DNA of 64,000 bases from Metabacillus_B sp050107715 (lineage in GTDB: Bacteria > Bacillota > Bacilli > Bacillales > Bacillaceae). Shown one piece after another: positions 35,557-45,258 of this stretch; within the stretch, counting starts at the first letter, position 1; the number at the start of each line of letters is the position of its first letter. The notes under the pieces are model-generated. The model did no database searches. It had not been told where the DNA came from and saw only the letters and a list, made by a program, of their open reading frames with translations. Made by a program: the position numbers and the translations under genes. The stretch lies in the NCBI RefSeq assembly GCF_050107715.1, contig NZ_JBNILN010000016.1, positions 3,415 to 67,414 of the forward strand. The letters are read 5' to 3'.

Positions 35557-35766
35557 ATGATTTACAAAGTATATTTTCAAGAATCTGCACTTGAGGTGCC
35601 TGTACGGGAAAAGACACAAACCCTCTATGCAGAAGCAGACTCTGAACGGGATGTCCGGCTAAAGCTTAAAGACCGGAATTACAATATTGAGTTTGTGGAA
35701 CTTGTTAAAAATTCTTATCTTCAATATGAAGAGAAGAGTGAAAATTATAAAGTATTGGAGCTATGA
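35557..35766 (+). CDS. rpoY: RNA polymerase epsilon subunit
   Basis: Small auxiliary subunit of Firmicutes RNA polymerase (YkzG), 69 residues, beginning MIYKVYFQESALEVPVREKT and rich in acidic residues. It is always found just upstream of rnjA in bacilli. The end of rpoY provides the ribosome site for rnjA, three bases away, so the two are translationally linked. A TATAAT lies 47 bp before the ATG, with a weak -35. Confidence 0.95.
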   Translation: MIYKVYFQESALEVPVREKTQTLYAEADSERDVRLKLKDRNYNIEFVELVKNSYLQYEEKSENYKVLEL

Positions 35767-35769
35767 TCA

Positions 35770-37437
35770 ATGAAATTCGTAAAAAATGACCAGGTGGCCG
35801 TTTTTGCCCTCGGAGGTTTGGGTGAAATCGGAAAGAACACGTACGGTGTTCAATTTCAGGATGAAATCATTCTGATCGATGCAGGAATCAAATTCCCGGA
35901 AGAGGAACTTCTCGGAATTGACTATGTAATTCCTGACTACACATATTTAGTTAAGAACGAAGACAAAATTAAAGGGCTTTTCATTACGCACGGACATGAA
36001 GACCATATTGGCGGAATTCCTTATTTGCTTCGTCAGGTGAACATTCCGATTTATGGCGGTAAGCTTGCACTGGGCCTTATCAAGAACAAACTTGAGGAGC
36101 ACGGACTGCTCAGATCAGCAAAGCTTCATGAAATTCAGGAAGAGGACATCATAAAATTCAGAAAGACGTCCGTTACCTTCTTCAGAACAACACACAGTAT
36201 TCCAGATTCTTACGGGGTTGTCGTAAAAACTCCTCCCGGCAGCATCGTACATACTGGAGATTTCAAGTTCGACTTTACTCCCGTTGGAGAACCTGCGAAC
36301 TTAACCAAGATGGCTGAGATCGGAAAAGACGGCGTTCTATGTCTGCTTTCTGATAGCACAAACAGTGAAGTGCCTCATTTCACTATGTCTGAACGCAAGG
36401 TCGGAGACAGCATTAACGAGATTTTCAGAAAAATTGACGGCCGTCTTATTTTCGCCACCTTCGCTTCCAATATTCACAGACTGCAGCAGGTGGTGGAAGC
36501 AGCTGTCATCAACAACCGTAAAGTAGCTGTTTTTGGCAGAAGCATGGAAGCCGCAATTTCAATCGGACAAGACCTGGGGTACATCCAATGTCCAAAGGAT
36601 ACGTTTATTGAACCGAATGCAATTAACCGGATGCCAGCTAACCGGGTCGTTATTCTGTGTACCGGAAGCCAGGGGGAACCGATGGCGGCCCTTTCAAGAA
36701 TCGCCAACGGCACACACAGGCAAATTCAGATTATTCAGGGTGATACCGTCGTATTTTCTTCTTCCCCGATTCCAGGAAATACAGTCAGTGTAAGCCGTAC
36801 GATCAACAAGCTTTTCCGTGCAGGGGCTGAAGTCATTCATGGACCATTGAATGACATCCATACATCCGGACACGGAGGACAGGAAGAACAAAAGCTCATG
36901 CTGCGTCTGATGAAACCAAAATATTTCATGCCAATTCACGGCGAACACCGTATGCAGAAAATGCATATGAAGCATGCTACTGATTGCGGAGTACCTGCCG
37001 AAAACTGCTTTATTATGGATAACGGCGAAGTGCTTGCACTTGGTGGAAGCGAAGCCGGCGTTACCGGTAAAATCCCTTCCGGGTCCGTCTATATTGACGG
37101 AAGCGGGATTGGAGATATTGGCAACATCGTTCTGCGCGACCGCCGTATCCTCTCAGAGGAAGGGCTGGTTATCGTTGTAGTCAGCATCAACATGAAAGAT
37201 TTCAAAATAGCAGCCGGCCCTGATTTGATTTCCAGAGGTTTTGTCTATATGAGAGAATCAGGAGATCTGATCAACGATGCTCAAGACTTAATCACAAAGC
37301 ATTTAACAAAGATAATGGATAGAAGAACAAGCCAGTGGTCAGAAATCAAAAACGAAATCACCGACACCCTTGCTCCTTTCCTTTATGAAAAAACAAAACG
37401 CCGCCCAATGATTCTTCCGATTATCATGGAGGTATAA
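35770..37437 (+). CDS. rnjA: ribonuclease J1
   Basis: Central RNA-decay and rRNA-maturation enzyme with both 5'-3' exonuclease and endonuclease activity. The 555-residue metallo-beta-lactamase/beta-CASP protein shows the zinc motif HGHEDH (residues 74-79), a later His in HTGDFKFD, and the beta-CASP block IHTSGHGGQEEQ with FMPIHGEHRM. Length equals B. subtilis RnjA. Operon with rpoY; strong terminator after. Confidence 0.98.
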   Translation: MKFVKNDQVAVFALGGLGEIGKNTYGVQFQDEIILIDAGIKFPEEELLGIDYVIPDYTYLVKNEDKIKGLFITHGHEDHIGGIPYLLRQVNIPIYGGKLALGLIKNKLEEHGLLRSAKLHEIQEEDIIKFRKTSVTFFRTTHSIPDSYGVVVKTPPGSIVHTGDFKFDFTPVGEPANLTKMAEIGKDGVLCLLSDSTNSEVPHFTMSERKVGDSINEIFRKIDGRLIFATFASNIHRLQQVVEAAVINNRKVAVFGRSMEAAISIGQDLGYIQCPKDTFIEPNAINRMPANRVVILCTGSQGEPMAALSRIANGTHRQIQIIQGDTVVFSSSPIPGNTVSVSRTINKLFRAGAEVIHGPLNDIHTSGHGGQEEQKLMLRLMKPKYFMPIHGEHRMQKMHMKHATDCGVPAENCFIMDNGEVLALGGSEAGVTGKIPSGSVYIDGSGIGDIGNIVLRDRRILSEEGLVIVVVSINMKDFKIAAGPDLISRGFVYMRESGDLINDAQDLITKHLTKIMDRRTSQWSEIKNEITDTLAPFLYEKTKRRPMILPIIMEV

Positions 37438-37439
37438 TG

Positions 37440-37476
37440 AAAAGCGTCCGCTTACAATGAGCGGACGCTTTTTTTC
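37440..37476. terminator. terminator after rnjA
   Basis: AAAAGCGTCCGC and GCGGACGCTTTT stem with further T residues. Confidence 0.92.
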
Positions 37477-37503
37477 ATTTAAAGCAGAATGAAATGGATC
37501 CCA

Positions 37504-39237
37504 TTAATAGGAGATCCATTTAAATTCATTCACTTGGAATAAGCCGTTTACCGTTAGCTTGATCTCGGGGATAACAGGCAATGCTAGGAATGACATCATA
37601 ACAAATGGATTAAAGGCTTCCTTAAAGCCGATTTGCTGCAATGCCTTATGGACCTGCGCCATATTTTCAATAACTTCTTCATACCGGCGGCAGGACATTA
37701 GTCCGCCGACAGGCAAGGGCAGCGATGCCAGGATTGAACCATCTTCGTCAGCAACAGCCATCCCCCCGTTCATTTCCTGGAGACGAACGATGGCTTCATA
37801 AATCGCGTCATCATTCGTGCCCAAAGCCATAATGTTATGTGAATCATGCGAAATTGATGCAGCAATAGCCCCGCGCTTCAGCCTAAACCCCTTTACGATC
37901 CCTGTTCCGGTTTTTCCATCAGCTCGATAACGGTCGGCGCAGACAAGCTTTAAATGATCAAGCCCGGTATCTGGAATAAAGATTCGATTTTGACTATTCG
38001 TTTTTTCCATATCCATTATAGTTACAAGTTCATTCGGAATAATACGAATGATGGGCACATTCCTCTCAGGCTGGATTTCCAGATTCAAATTCTTTTTGGA
38101 AAACCTGTCCATCTTCACTGTGTTAAGCAATTCCTCTTCCATTTTAGTTTGGACCGGCCAGTCCTTTGCAGTGATTTTTCCATCTGCAGCTATCTCTTTT
38201 CCAAGTCTGTACACGGCTCTCACCTGGAGGTTTTCCACGTCATCTGTTAGAATAAAATCCGCTTCATAGCCCGGAGCAATGGCCCCTTTTTTTGAAAGCC
38301 CATAGCATTCCGCCGCATTAAGTGAAGCCATTTGGAACACGGTTAAGGGCTCGATCCCGCTTTGGATGGATAATCTGACAAGGTGATCAATGCTTCCCTC
38401 TTCCTGCAATTCATCTAAATGTTTATCATCCGTACAAAAAATAAACCGCCTTGAATTTTTTAATGTGACCGCCTTTATTACGGCAGGCAAATTCCTGGCA
38501 ACGGACCCTTGCCGGATTTGCACGTACATTCCCCGGCTAATCCGGGCTATTGCCTCTTCTGCAGTAGTCACTTCATGGTCGGTTCTCACTCCGGAAGTGC
38601 GGTATAAATCAATCATTTCATGAGAAAGCCCTGCCAGATGTCCATCAATCGGCATATTGTGCCCCCTGGCCAGCGCGAGCTTATCAAGCATTTGCTTTTC
38701 TCTATGGACAAGGGATGGATAATCCATGATTTCTGCTAGCCCCAGCACACGCGGATGATCTGTAAAAGCCTTTAAATCTTCTGCGGCAAGGACCGCTCCA
38801 TTTTCTTCAAAGCTCACAGCCGGAACCGATGAAGGCAGCATAATACGCACATCCAAAGGGAGATTCTCTGATTGGTCCAGCATAAACTGAATGCCCTTTC
38901 CCCCTGCCACATTGGCTATTTCATGCGGATCCGCAATGACGGTTGTGACACCATGAGGCAGAACAACTTTAGCAAATTCCGGCGGGGCTACCATGGAAGA
39001 TTCAATATGAACATGCGAATCAATAAAAGAAGGGATCATATACATGCCTTCTCCATTTACCACTCGGTCAGACTTCATGCGGTTGAACCCGACAAACTCA
39101 CCATTTTTAATGGCAACATCTGCCTTCATCCACTCATGGCTGAACACATCTGCAACCGTAACATTTAACATAACTAGATCAGCCGCTCCATCTCCAGCTG
39201 CTGCCTCCATTCTTGCATTCAAGTCATCTGTAAACAT
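37504..39237 (-). CDS. adeC: adenine deaminase
   Basis: Metal-dependent amidohydrolase that converts adenine to hypoxanthine and ammonia in purine salvage. The 577-residue protein has SFIDSHVHIESSM (HxH metal site), ADPHEIANV, GHLAGL and FCTDDKH. ATG 39237 is chosen because AGAGGAG lies before it and the length then equals B. subtilis AdeC. The frame runs 20 codons further without a site. Convergent with rnjA. Confidence 0.95.
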   Translation of the reverse strand: MFTDDLNARMEAAAGDGAADLVMLNVTVADVFSHEWMKADVAIKNGEFVGFNRMKSDRVVNGEGMYMIPSFIDSHVHIESSMVAPPEFAKVVLPHGVTTVIADPHEIANVAGGKGIQFMLDQSENLPLDVRIMLPSSVPAVSFEENGAVLAAEDLKAFTDHPRVLGLAEIMDYPSLVHREKQMLDKLALARGHNMPIDGHLAGLSHEMIDLYRTSGVRTDHEVTTAEEAIARISRGMYVQIRQGSVARNLPAVIKAVTLKNSRRFIFCTDDKHLDELQEEGSIDHLVRLSIQSGIEPLTVFQMASLNAAECYGLSKKGAIAPGYEADFILTDDVENLQVRAVYRLGKEIAADGKITAKDWPVQTKMEEELLNTVKMDRFSKKNLNLEIQPERNVPIIRIIPNELVTIMDMEKTNSQNRIFIPDTGLDHLKLVCADRYRADGKTGTGIVKGFRLKRGAIAASISHDSHNIMALGTNDDAIYEAIVRLQEMNGGMAVADEDGSILASLPLPVGGLMSCRRYEEVIENMAQVHKALQQIGFKEAFNPFVMMSFLALPVIPEIKLTVNGLFQVNEFKWISY

Positions 39238-39573
39238 AAAAAAACTCCTCTCAACCATGCTGGGATTTTGAACAGAGCAGCTGATTCCCCTCCACATTTA
39301 TACTGTGTGCGGCAAAGACGGAAGCTTATCAGCCTTCCCCCTAAAATAAAACAAACAAAACATAGCGGATTAGCTAAAAAGAGTCCGCGGAAACTGCTGA
39401 AGCTGAAATAATTGGAATAGAAACCCCGGACCGCTGTGAGCAACCCGGGGATTATGTTATAAACTAATAAGGTAAACTGGCCAGAACATATTGGGAGAAC
39501 CTTTGAGGAAGCGGCAGGAAACACGGAACAGGCTGTGAGATCTTAATTAAGGCAGCATCCATAAATTAGCCGG
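39238..39573. other. gap between adeC and ktrC
   Basis: 336 bp with no convincing gene. A CCCCGG/CCGGGG stem near 39423-39450, followed by TTTC on the minus strand, may be a weak terminator for ktrC. Confidence 0.4.
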
Positions 39574-40236
39574 TTAAACATTAAGGACTTTTCGTTCAAA
39601 GCGGTCAATGTCGGTATCGGCTCCGATAACAATTAAAATATCATTCAATTCGATTGTTTCATCAGCCTGCGGGGAAACGATAATATCTTTACTGCGTTTT
39701 ATTGCGACGATGTTAATTCCATAGTTCGCACGGATATCCAGGTTGATTAGTGTATTACCCGCGAGCTTTTTATCGGCCACAATCTCAACAATACTATGCT
39801 CATCAGATAGCTCTAAATAGTCGAGTACATTGTTTGAAATAATATTGTGAGCAATCCGCCGGCCCATGTCCCGTTCAGGATGAACAATTTTATCGGCCCC
39901 TATTTTCGCCAGCACTTTTTCATGGTAATCATTCTGGGCTTTTACAGTAATATTCTTCACCCCTAGATCTTTAAGAATCAGGGTGGTGAGGATACTTGCC
40001 TGAATGTTTTCCCCAATTGCTACAATTACGTGATCGAAGTTTCGAATTCCCAGACTCTTAAGCACTGCTTCATCTGTCGTATCCCCTACGACAGCATGGG
40101 AGGCAATGTTAGCAAATTCATTTACACGGTCTTCGTCACTGTCAATAGCCATGACTTCCATGCCTTCCTCACTAAGAGCACGGCAGATGCTGCCGCCAAA
40201 TCGTCCAAGACCTATAACAGCAAATTCTTTTTTCAT
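39574..40236 (-). CDS. ktrC: potassium uptake regulatory subunit KtrC
   Basis: Peripheral RCK protein that gates the KtrD potassium channel. The 220-residue protein has an N-terminal Rossmann RCK_N domain (VIGLGRFGGSICRALSEEG) and an RCK_C domain (about 135-220), where KtrC family members bind c-di-AMP. Matches B. subtilis KtrC (YkqB) beside adeC. KtrA is the alternative; synteny favours KtrC. Confidence 0.93.
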   Translation of the reverse strand: MKKEFAVIGLGRFGGSICRALSEEGMEVMAIDSDEDRVNEFANIASHAVVGDTTDEAVLKSLGIRNFDHVIVAIGENIQASILTTLILKDLGVKNITVKAQNDYHEKVLAKIGADKIVHPERDMGRRIAHNIISNNVLDYLELSDEHSIVEIVADKKLAGNTLINLDIRANYGINIVAIKRSKDIIVSPQADETIELNDILIVIGADTDIDRFERKVLNV

Positions 40237-40437
40237 TTGTAAGTTCCTCCAGCTTATTCGTGTGAATCTTCTAAATCAGATTTTACCATTCCTAATTATG
40301 AAATACCAATGGTGTTCATTTTTTAAGGTCTTTAAAACTGGCTGTTGATTACAGCTAACAGACGTTCGCTCTTCCACGGGTCCTGAGGTGAGCCTTCTCT
40401 TTGCTTCGCGGATCCCGCTCTGCTCTCAGTTCGGAGT
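40237..40437. repeat. degenerate repeat remnant upstream of ktrC
   Basis: From about 40338, CTGGCTGTTGATT and then CGTTCGCTC...GGTGAGCC read like an eroded copy of the intergenic inverted-repeat family seen at 33359 and 53134. No frame. Confidence 0.35.
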
Positions 40438-40626
40438 TTAACGCTTCAAACAATAGACTACAACAAAGTTCTTTAATAAGAATGCTTCTTTACCGTTCCT
40501 TTCATTGGCAAGAATATAATTATTTCTCTGGAAATAATTTCTGAAAATTCTGTTTCCAAATCCCCCATATATTCTTAGCCCTTGGCAAGCAAAATCACTT
40601 CTGTAACAGTCATTGAACGGCAGCAC
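40438..40626 (-). CDS. possible small hypothetical protein
   Basis: Frame of 62 codons from GTG 40626, with AAGGAAGATAGG just upstream. Middle reads RIYGGFGNRIFRNYFQRNNY. No family or motif recognised. It could be a genuine small gene, a decayed fragment or chance. The surroundings hold repeat remnants. Confidence 0.25.
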   Translation of the reverse strand: MLPFNDCYRSDFACQGLRIYGGFGNRIFRNYFQRNNYILANERNGKEAFLLKNFVVVYCLKR

Positions 40627-40705
40627 CCTATCTTCCTTCTCTTATGGCAATACATACTCCGCACCCATAAGCTGCTTGCCAGCCAGATTTTTTCATTAAT
40701 TTATA

Positions 40706-41173
40706 CTAATGATCCTTGAAACCCTCTCCTAGTTCAGCATTTGTCACGATGGACGATTTAAGCTTGCTCTGCATGTCACCAATCCCTTTCGAACCGGCCA
40801 AAGGAAAATGGATCTCATTATCAACAAGACTGCGAAGAATCGGCTCATACTTTTTGCCTCCCAGCATGATTACCTTATCAGCTTCTTCCAGCCTCAGTCT
40901 TGCCGCTTGCTTTTTTAGCTCCAGAAGGGTTATTATATCCTGATCGTCCATGTGGAAGCCGAGATCGTAATCACCCGGAACGATGTCTTCAGGCTTCAGA
41001 AAGCCGTGTTTGGCGGATAGAATGATCCATTCTTCATAGAATTGTCTTGCATATTGCTGGCACAATTTATGGAAAATACCTGTATAGGCATAGTGCGCCT
41101 TTGCAGGACCGTGATCCGGCTGGTCCTTCCAGATTTTTCTCTTACCGCACGGAATGATACAGATCCTTCTCAT
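40706..41173 (-). CDS. DUF6884-like protein overlapping nnr
   Basis: Cytosolic protein of 155 residues with ICIIPCGKRKIW at the start and EEWIILSAKHGFL in the middle. This CGKRK plus SAKHG pattern is shared with DUF6884-type proteins related to tRNA-guanine transglycosylase-like folds; function unknown. ATG 41173 overlaps the end of nnr, with AAGGAAGG at good spacing; ATG 41179 is an alternative. Translational coupling to nnr is likely. Confidence 0.7.
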   Translation of the reverse strand: MRRICIIPCGKRKIWKDQPDHGPAKAHYAYTGIFHKLCQQYARQFYEEWIILSAKHGFLKPEDIVPGDYDLGFHMDDQDIITLLELKKQAARLRLEEADKVIMLGGKKYEPILRSLVDNEIHFPLAGSKGIGDMQSKLKSSIVTNAELGEGFKDH

Positions 41174-42633
41174 CAGCATTCCTTCCTTTTTCTCTCTTCA
41201 AGCTCTTTCATGACTTCAGGAATCAGCTCACAGATATCACTTGCCATCATCGTCCGCTTTCCATACTTTTCAGTCCATAACTCAGCTGTTCTGCCATGAG
41301 CGTATACAGCGTTTGCAGCTGCTTCTTTTATACCATTATGAGTGCATAGGAATGCAAGAAGCATGCCGGTTAATGTATCACCGCTCCCCCCCTTAGCCAA
41401 TGCCTGACTTCCTGAGGAATTGATGATTGCCTCCCCGTCCGGAAAAGCAAGGATGGTATACATTCCTTTTAAGATCACAATCGTGCGATTTTCTTTTGCA
41501 TAATTCAAAGCTGCAGAAAGCCTTGTGCTTTGAACCTCTTTACCTGTTAACCCTGTCATTCTGCTGAATTCACCTGGGTGAGGAGTGAGGATAACAGGGT
41601 GCGGTCTCTGCGGATATTCTCTCTGATTTAAGGCACCTGCATCAAGAACAATTGGAAGTTCTTTTTGCAGCAGAGTCTGAATGGCATGTTCTATGGCGTC
41701 ATTTTGTTCCAAGCCAGGCCCAATCGCAGCCGCTTTAAGGTTTTCAGGAAGTTCTCCTCCTGCCGCTTTTTCCAGGGCATCCCATTCATAAGTAGCTTCC
41801 GGAATCTGACCGGCAATTATCCCGGCTGCAGTCTCACTGGTGCCTACAATCAGTTTGCCAATTCCGCTACGTAACGCTCCCTTCGCTGCAAGGAGTGCGC
41901 TACCGGGCATATGGTCGCTTCCTGCTATGATATATCCTGTACCAAACGTTCCTTTATGTGCAGAACTATCCATTTCAGGCAAAGCTGCAGCCGCTTCTTT
42001 CTCTGTCCATAGCCTCACTTTCCCCCGCTGCGGAAGGCCTATATCTGCGATAAACGTTTTTCCGTAGTGCTTTAAGGAAGGAAGCAGGAATGCAGATGGC
42101 TTGTATCCATGCAGGCAGATGGTCATTTCTGCCTGAAAAGCTTCTTGATCTGCAATTCCCCGGTCAGCCTCCACTCCCGAAGGAATATCAATGGAAATTT
42201 TCCTTCCCTTTTGAAGGTTTAGTTTACGGATTACATCACGCACCTTCTCGTCCAAGGGGTAACGGAAACCAATGCCCAAAAGAGCATCAATCAATATATC
42301 CGCCTCTCCCTGCCCCCCGCTGAAGGAATATCCGGATGCTAAAGCGTACTTCCAATGACGGTCAGAAGGTCCTCCTTCAGCTGGCATCCCCAGCGGAAAG
42401 ACAAGTTCAGTCTGATAACCATTTTGAAGCAAGTACCGGGCGAGAACAATTCCATCTCCTCCATTGTTACCCCTTCCTGCAAAAATACAGATTTTGTCGT
42501 CGTGAGATATAAAATTCGTTATCTCTCTAAATAGGGCAGCTCCGGAATTTTCCATTAGGGTGAAATCATCCATCCCTCTTTCCTCTGCTAATTTGTCAAA
42601 CTGGCGAATTTCGTCTTTTGTATAGATAAACAT
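41173..42633 (-). CDS. nnr: bifunctional NAD(P)HX epimerase/dehydratase
   Basis: Repair enzyme for hydrated NADH and NADPH. The 486-residue protein is a fusion. The N-terminal YjeF_N epimerase has IFAGRGNNGGDG (about 50-61). The C-terminal ADP-dependent dehydratase of the ribokinase fold has LTPHPGEFSRMTG and ALAKGGSGDTLTGMLLAFL. B. subtilis splits these activities in separate genes as far as I recall; the fusion is common in other bacteria. The stop overlaps the next gene. Confidence 0.93.
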   Translation of the reverse strand: MFIYTKDEIRQFDKLAEERGMDDFTLMENSGAALFREITNFISHDDKICIFAGRGNNGGDGIVLARYLLQNGYQTELVFPLGMPAEGGPSDRHWKYALASGYSFSGGQGEADILIDALLGIGFRYPLDEKVRDVIRKLNLQKGRKISIDIPSGVEADRGIADQEAFQAEMTICLHGYKPSAFLLPSLKHYGKTFIADIGLPQRGKVRLWTEKEAAAALPEMDSSAHKGTFGTGYIIAGSDHMPGSALLAAKGALRSGIGKLIVGTSETAAGIIAGQIPEATYEWDALEKAAGGELPENLKAAAIGPGLEQNDAIEHAIQTLLQKELPIVLDAGALNQREYPQRPHPVILTPHPGEFSRMTGLTGKEVQSTRLSAALNYAKENRTIVILKGMYTILAFPDGEAIINSSGSQALAKGGSGDTLTGMLLAFLCTHNGIKEAAANAVYAHGRTAELWTEKYGKRTMMASDICELIPEVMKELEERKRKEC

Positions 42634-42688
42634 GTCCTTAGGACCCCCTCATGATAAGATATAGTCAGATGATTGGAGTGTTTTTAGG

Positions 42689-43738
42689 ATGAAATCAACC
42701 TTAGCTCTCGCAAAAACCTTTGTAGCATCCGTATCGGGCGGGCTGATCTTTTATTTTCTGCATTTGCCGCTCCCATGGATTTTAGGTCCGCTTTCCACTC
42801 TGCTGCTCTATAAATCCATTCGTCCAGGTACATTTTATACTCCTGGTTTTTTAAAGAATACAGCCTTTACGATCACTGGTATTTATTTTGGCGCATCCTT
42901 TACGATCGAAGCTCTTGCAGCAGCAGGCCCTTATTTTTTACCATATACCCTTTTAACCATCATTCTATTGACGTTCAGCACAGCCTCGGGATTTTTTCTT
43001 GCAAAAAAAACAGGTCTTGATCAAATCACCAGTGTATTTGCAGCGATCCCCGGCGGACTCTCTGAAATGGTGGCAGCAAGTGACTCTTTAAAAGGGAATG
43101 TCGGCATTGTATCCGTTCTTCAGACAATCAGAATTCTGTCCGTTGTATTTCTCATTCCTTTTTTCGTGACCTATGCGTTTGCTGATATAAATGCAGGAGC
43201 ATTCAATTCCCCTGCTGCCTATTCTGGCGCTGATCATCCCGAAGCGTACCTGTTATGGATCATTCCTATTTTGTGCGGCTTTCTGTTTAGAAAAAGCATT
43301 CCTGCTTCCTTTATTGTTATGCCGCTGCTTGCATCTGCCTTGCTGAACATTTTTGGTATGCCCGTTCCGCAGCTTCCACATTGGCTTGTGACAGCGGCGC
43401 AGGTAATCATCGGAACTAGCATAGGCTCAAAAATGTCCATTTCCGACCTTAGAAAGGCAGGTAAAGCAGGTCCGCCTTTTTTTGCCTACACAATTTTGCT
43501 GATCTCTTTAAGCCTTGGACTCGGTTGGCTATTCTCCCACATAACAGGAGTGCCAATTGAAACCGGGCTCCTCAGTCTTGCTCCAGGGGGGCTCGTCGAA
43601 ATGGTTCTGACCGCTGAGAGCATAGGCGGGGATGCTGCAGTCGTCAGCTCGCTGCAATTGATTCGGTTTTTATTCATTGTTCTTGCTGTACCTGCCTTGC
43701 TGAAGTGGTACTTTAACCGGAAAAATCTTCATAGCTAA
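42689..43738 (+). CDS. AbrB-family membrane protein (PF05145 type)
   Basis: Polytopic membrane protein of 349 residues with about ten segments arranged as two repeats. Each repeat carries a PGGL motif: AIPGGLSEMVAASDS near residue 130 and LAPGGLVEMVLTAES near residue 310. Related to a family named for regulation of aidB, not to the AbrB DNA-binding regulator. Probably a transporter; substrate unknown. Divergent from nnr. Confidence 0.85.
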   Translation: MKSTLALAKTFVASVSGGLIFYFLHLPLPWILGPLSTLLLYKSIRPGTFYTPGFLKNTAFTITGIYFGASFTIEALAAAGPYFLPYTLLTIILLTFSTASGFFLAKKTGLDQITSVFAAIPGGLSEMVAASDSLKGNVGIVSVLQTIRILSVVFLIPFFVTYAFADINAGAFNSPAAYSGADHPEAYLLWIIPILCGFLFRKSIPASFIVMPLLASALLNIFGMPVPQLPHWLVTAAQVIIGTSIGSKMSISDLRKAGKAGPPFFAYTILLISLSLGLGWLFSHITGVPIETGLLSLAPGGLVEMVLTAESIGGDAAVVSSLQLIRFLFIVLAVPALLKWYFNRKNLHS

Positions 43739-43914
43739 CCGGACCGCTATAGGTAAGCGGTCCGTTTTTTAGTACAGAATATGGATTATACTCCGGAAGA
43801 GATGCGGATCCATTTATTGTGAACGGCTTAGCATACTGATCAATTCTATCGGAATTCAGTAAAAAGGATAGCGCGTATTGAGTTATTTGAAAATAGATTG
43901 AAAATACACGAACA

Positions 43915-43943
43915 AAAAAGGTCCCTGTACAGGAACCTTTTCA
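43915..43943 (-). terminator. terminator after the gene at 43949
   Basis: AAAAGGTTCC and GGGACCTTTT around TGTACA, then T residues on the minus strand. Confidence 0.85.
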
Positions 43944-43948
43944 ACATC

Positions 43949-44374
43949 CTACTCTATGTTAAGCTTTTCAAGACCAAATTCTTCAAAGTACTGGTGGTAT
44001 TTTTCTTCAATTTCCATAAGCCGTTCAAAACGCTGTTCAGGACTGTATGTATTGACAACCGTTTCTTCTTTCATTAAATCCCGGCGTGCCAGCAAAGCGC
44101 ACAGCTTGTCCCAAAAAACTTCCTCTTCATAATCTGCAATAATATCCTCCAGTTCCTCATCAAGCTGGCGGGAAGCATAGTATTTGTCTTCAAGAGAATC
44201 ATAATCAACGAGGTGCTCTACACCATATGATTTTGCAAAGGAGAGAACATAATTTTCAAGATCAAAAAACTCCTCCGCCTCATCTTCATGCTCTTCTCTT
44301 GCCCCCACCCAAGTTGAGAGGTAAAGCATTTTCAAAAGAGTGTGATATTGCTGTTTTGTAAAATTAATCTTCAT
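43949..44374 (-). CDS. acidic hypothetical protein
   Basis: Cytosolic protein of 141 residues, strongly acidic, mostly helical: HTLLKMLYLSTWVGAREEH near the start, then EELEDIIADYEEEVFWDKL, and YSPEQRFERLMEIEEKYHQYF near the end. No catalytic motif recognised and no family name I trust. Own GGAGGATCC site and terminator support expression. Confidence 0.72.
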   Translation of the reverse strand: MKINFTKQQYHTLLKMLYLSTWVGAREEHEDEAEEFFDLENYVLSFAKSYGVEHLVDYDSLEDKYYASRQLDEELEDIIADYEEEVFWDKLCALLARRDLMKEETVVNTYSPEQRFERLMEIEEKYHQYFEEFGLEKLNIE

Positions 44375-44504
44375 AAATGGATCCTCCCTGAACCGTAATG
44401 CTTTATACCCTCATTAAAGCACAGTTGACTGTTAAAAAGAAGAGCCGCCGCTTAAATTTTCTGCCCAGATTATGGAATGGAGTGAAACGTTACACTCGCT
44501 TCCT

Positions 44505-45020
44505 TTACCAGGGCATATCAGTGCCAAACATCTCAGCCATTTTTTCAAACTCCTGTTTTCTGTTTCTTCTCGCCTGTGCTCTTGCTTTGGCTGTTTCATT
44601 CAACTGCTTTTCCATTTCTGTTTGCGGCACCACCTGCGGAACGGGTGTCGGTTTATTGTTCGCATCCACTGCGACGAATGTCAAAAAGCTTAAAGCGCAA
44701 ACGTTTCGGTCTCCTGAAAGCATATCCTCGGCTACCACTTTTACAAATATCTCCATGGATGTTCTCCCGGTATAGGTCACAAAAGCTTCTAAACAAACAG
44801 AATGACCAACCATAATGGGATGCAAAAAATCAACTGAGTCCGTTGATGCTGTAACAACAAGCGTTCTTGAATGTCTGGTAGCCGCTATAGCCGCAACATC
44901 ATCAATGTAAGCCATCAGTCTTCCGCCGAAAAGTGTACCATGATTATTTGTATCAGGCGGCAAAACCATTGATGTTTTGACTACGAAGGATTCCTTGCAG
45001 GACTTTGTTGGAGTTGTCAT
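44505..45020 (-). CDS. acyl-CoA thioesterase, hotdog fold (YkhA-like)
   Basis: Hydrolyses acyl-CoA to free acid and CoA. The 171-residue protein has the hotdog helix NNHGTLFGGRLMAYIDDVAAIAA with the catalytic-region Asn and Asp, then DFLHPIMVGHSVCLEAFVTYTGRTSMEI. Close to B. subtilis YkhA in length and motif. ATG 45020 follows AAAGGGG at eight bases; the frame to 45083 lacks a site. Chain-length preference unknown. Confidence 0.88.
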   Translation of the reverse strand: MTTPTKSCKESFVVKTSMVLPPDTNNHGTLFGGRLMAYIDDVAAIAATRHSRTLVVTASTDSVDFLHPIMVGHSVCLEAFVTYTGRTSMEIFVKVVAEDMLSGDRNVCALSFLTFVAVDANNKPTPVPQVVPQTEMEKQLNETAKARAQARRNRKQEFEKMAEMFGTDMPW

Positions 45021-45258
45021 TTCTGTATCCCCTTTCCAGAATAGTCTATCGAAATTTATTATATCACTCCGCAGTTCATTCATGCGGGCATGAGGCTTCT
45101 GCCAGAGGTTTCCCGAAGCAGGCAGGCTTCATTACTATTCTGAAAGATAAATGTTTAGTGTCTGACCGGGCATCAGTACATTAAATTTCTTATGAAGTTG
45201 AAATCTGCATACGAAATCAGATACTATTAGTAAATCGGATGACAGAATAGGAGCTGCC

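Noticed and set aside
39238..39573. Purine riboswitch before adeC
   Set aside because: No purine-riboswitch core loops could be recognised upstream of adeC.
40338..40437. c-di-AMP (ydaO-type) riboswitch before ktrC
   Set aside because: GC-rich text suggested it, but the conserved riboswitch segments are not there; it fits a decayed repeat better.
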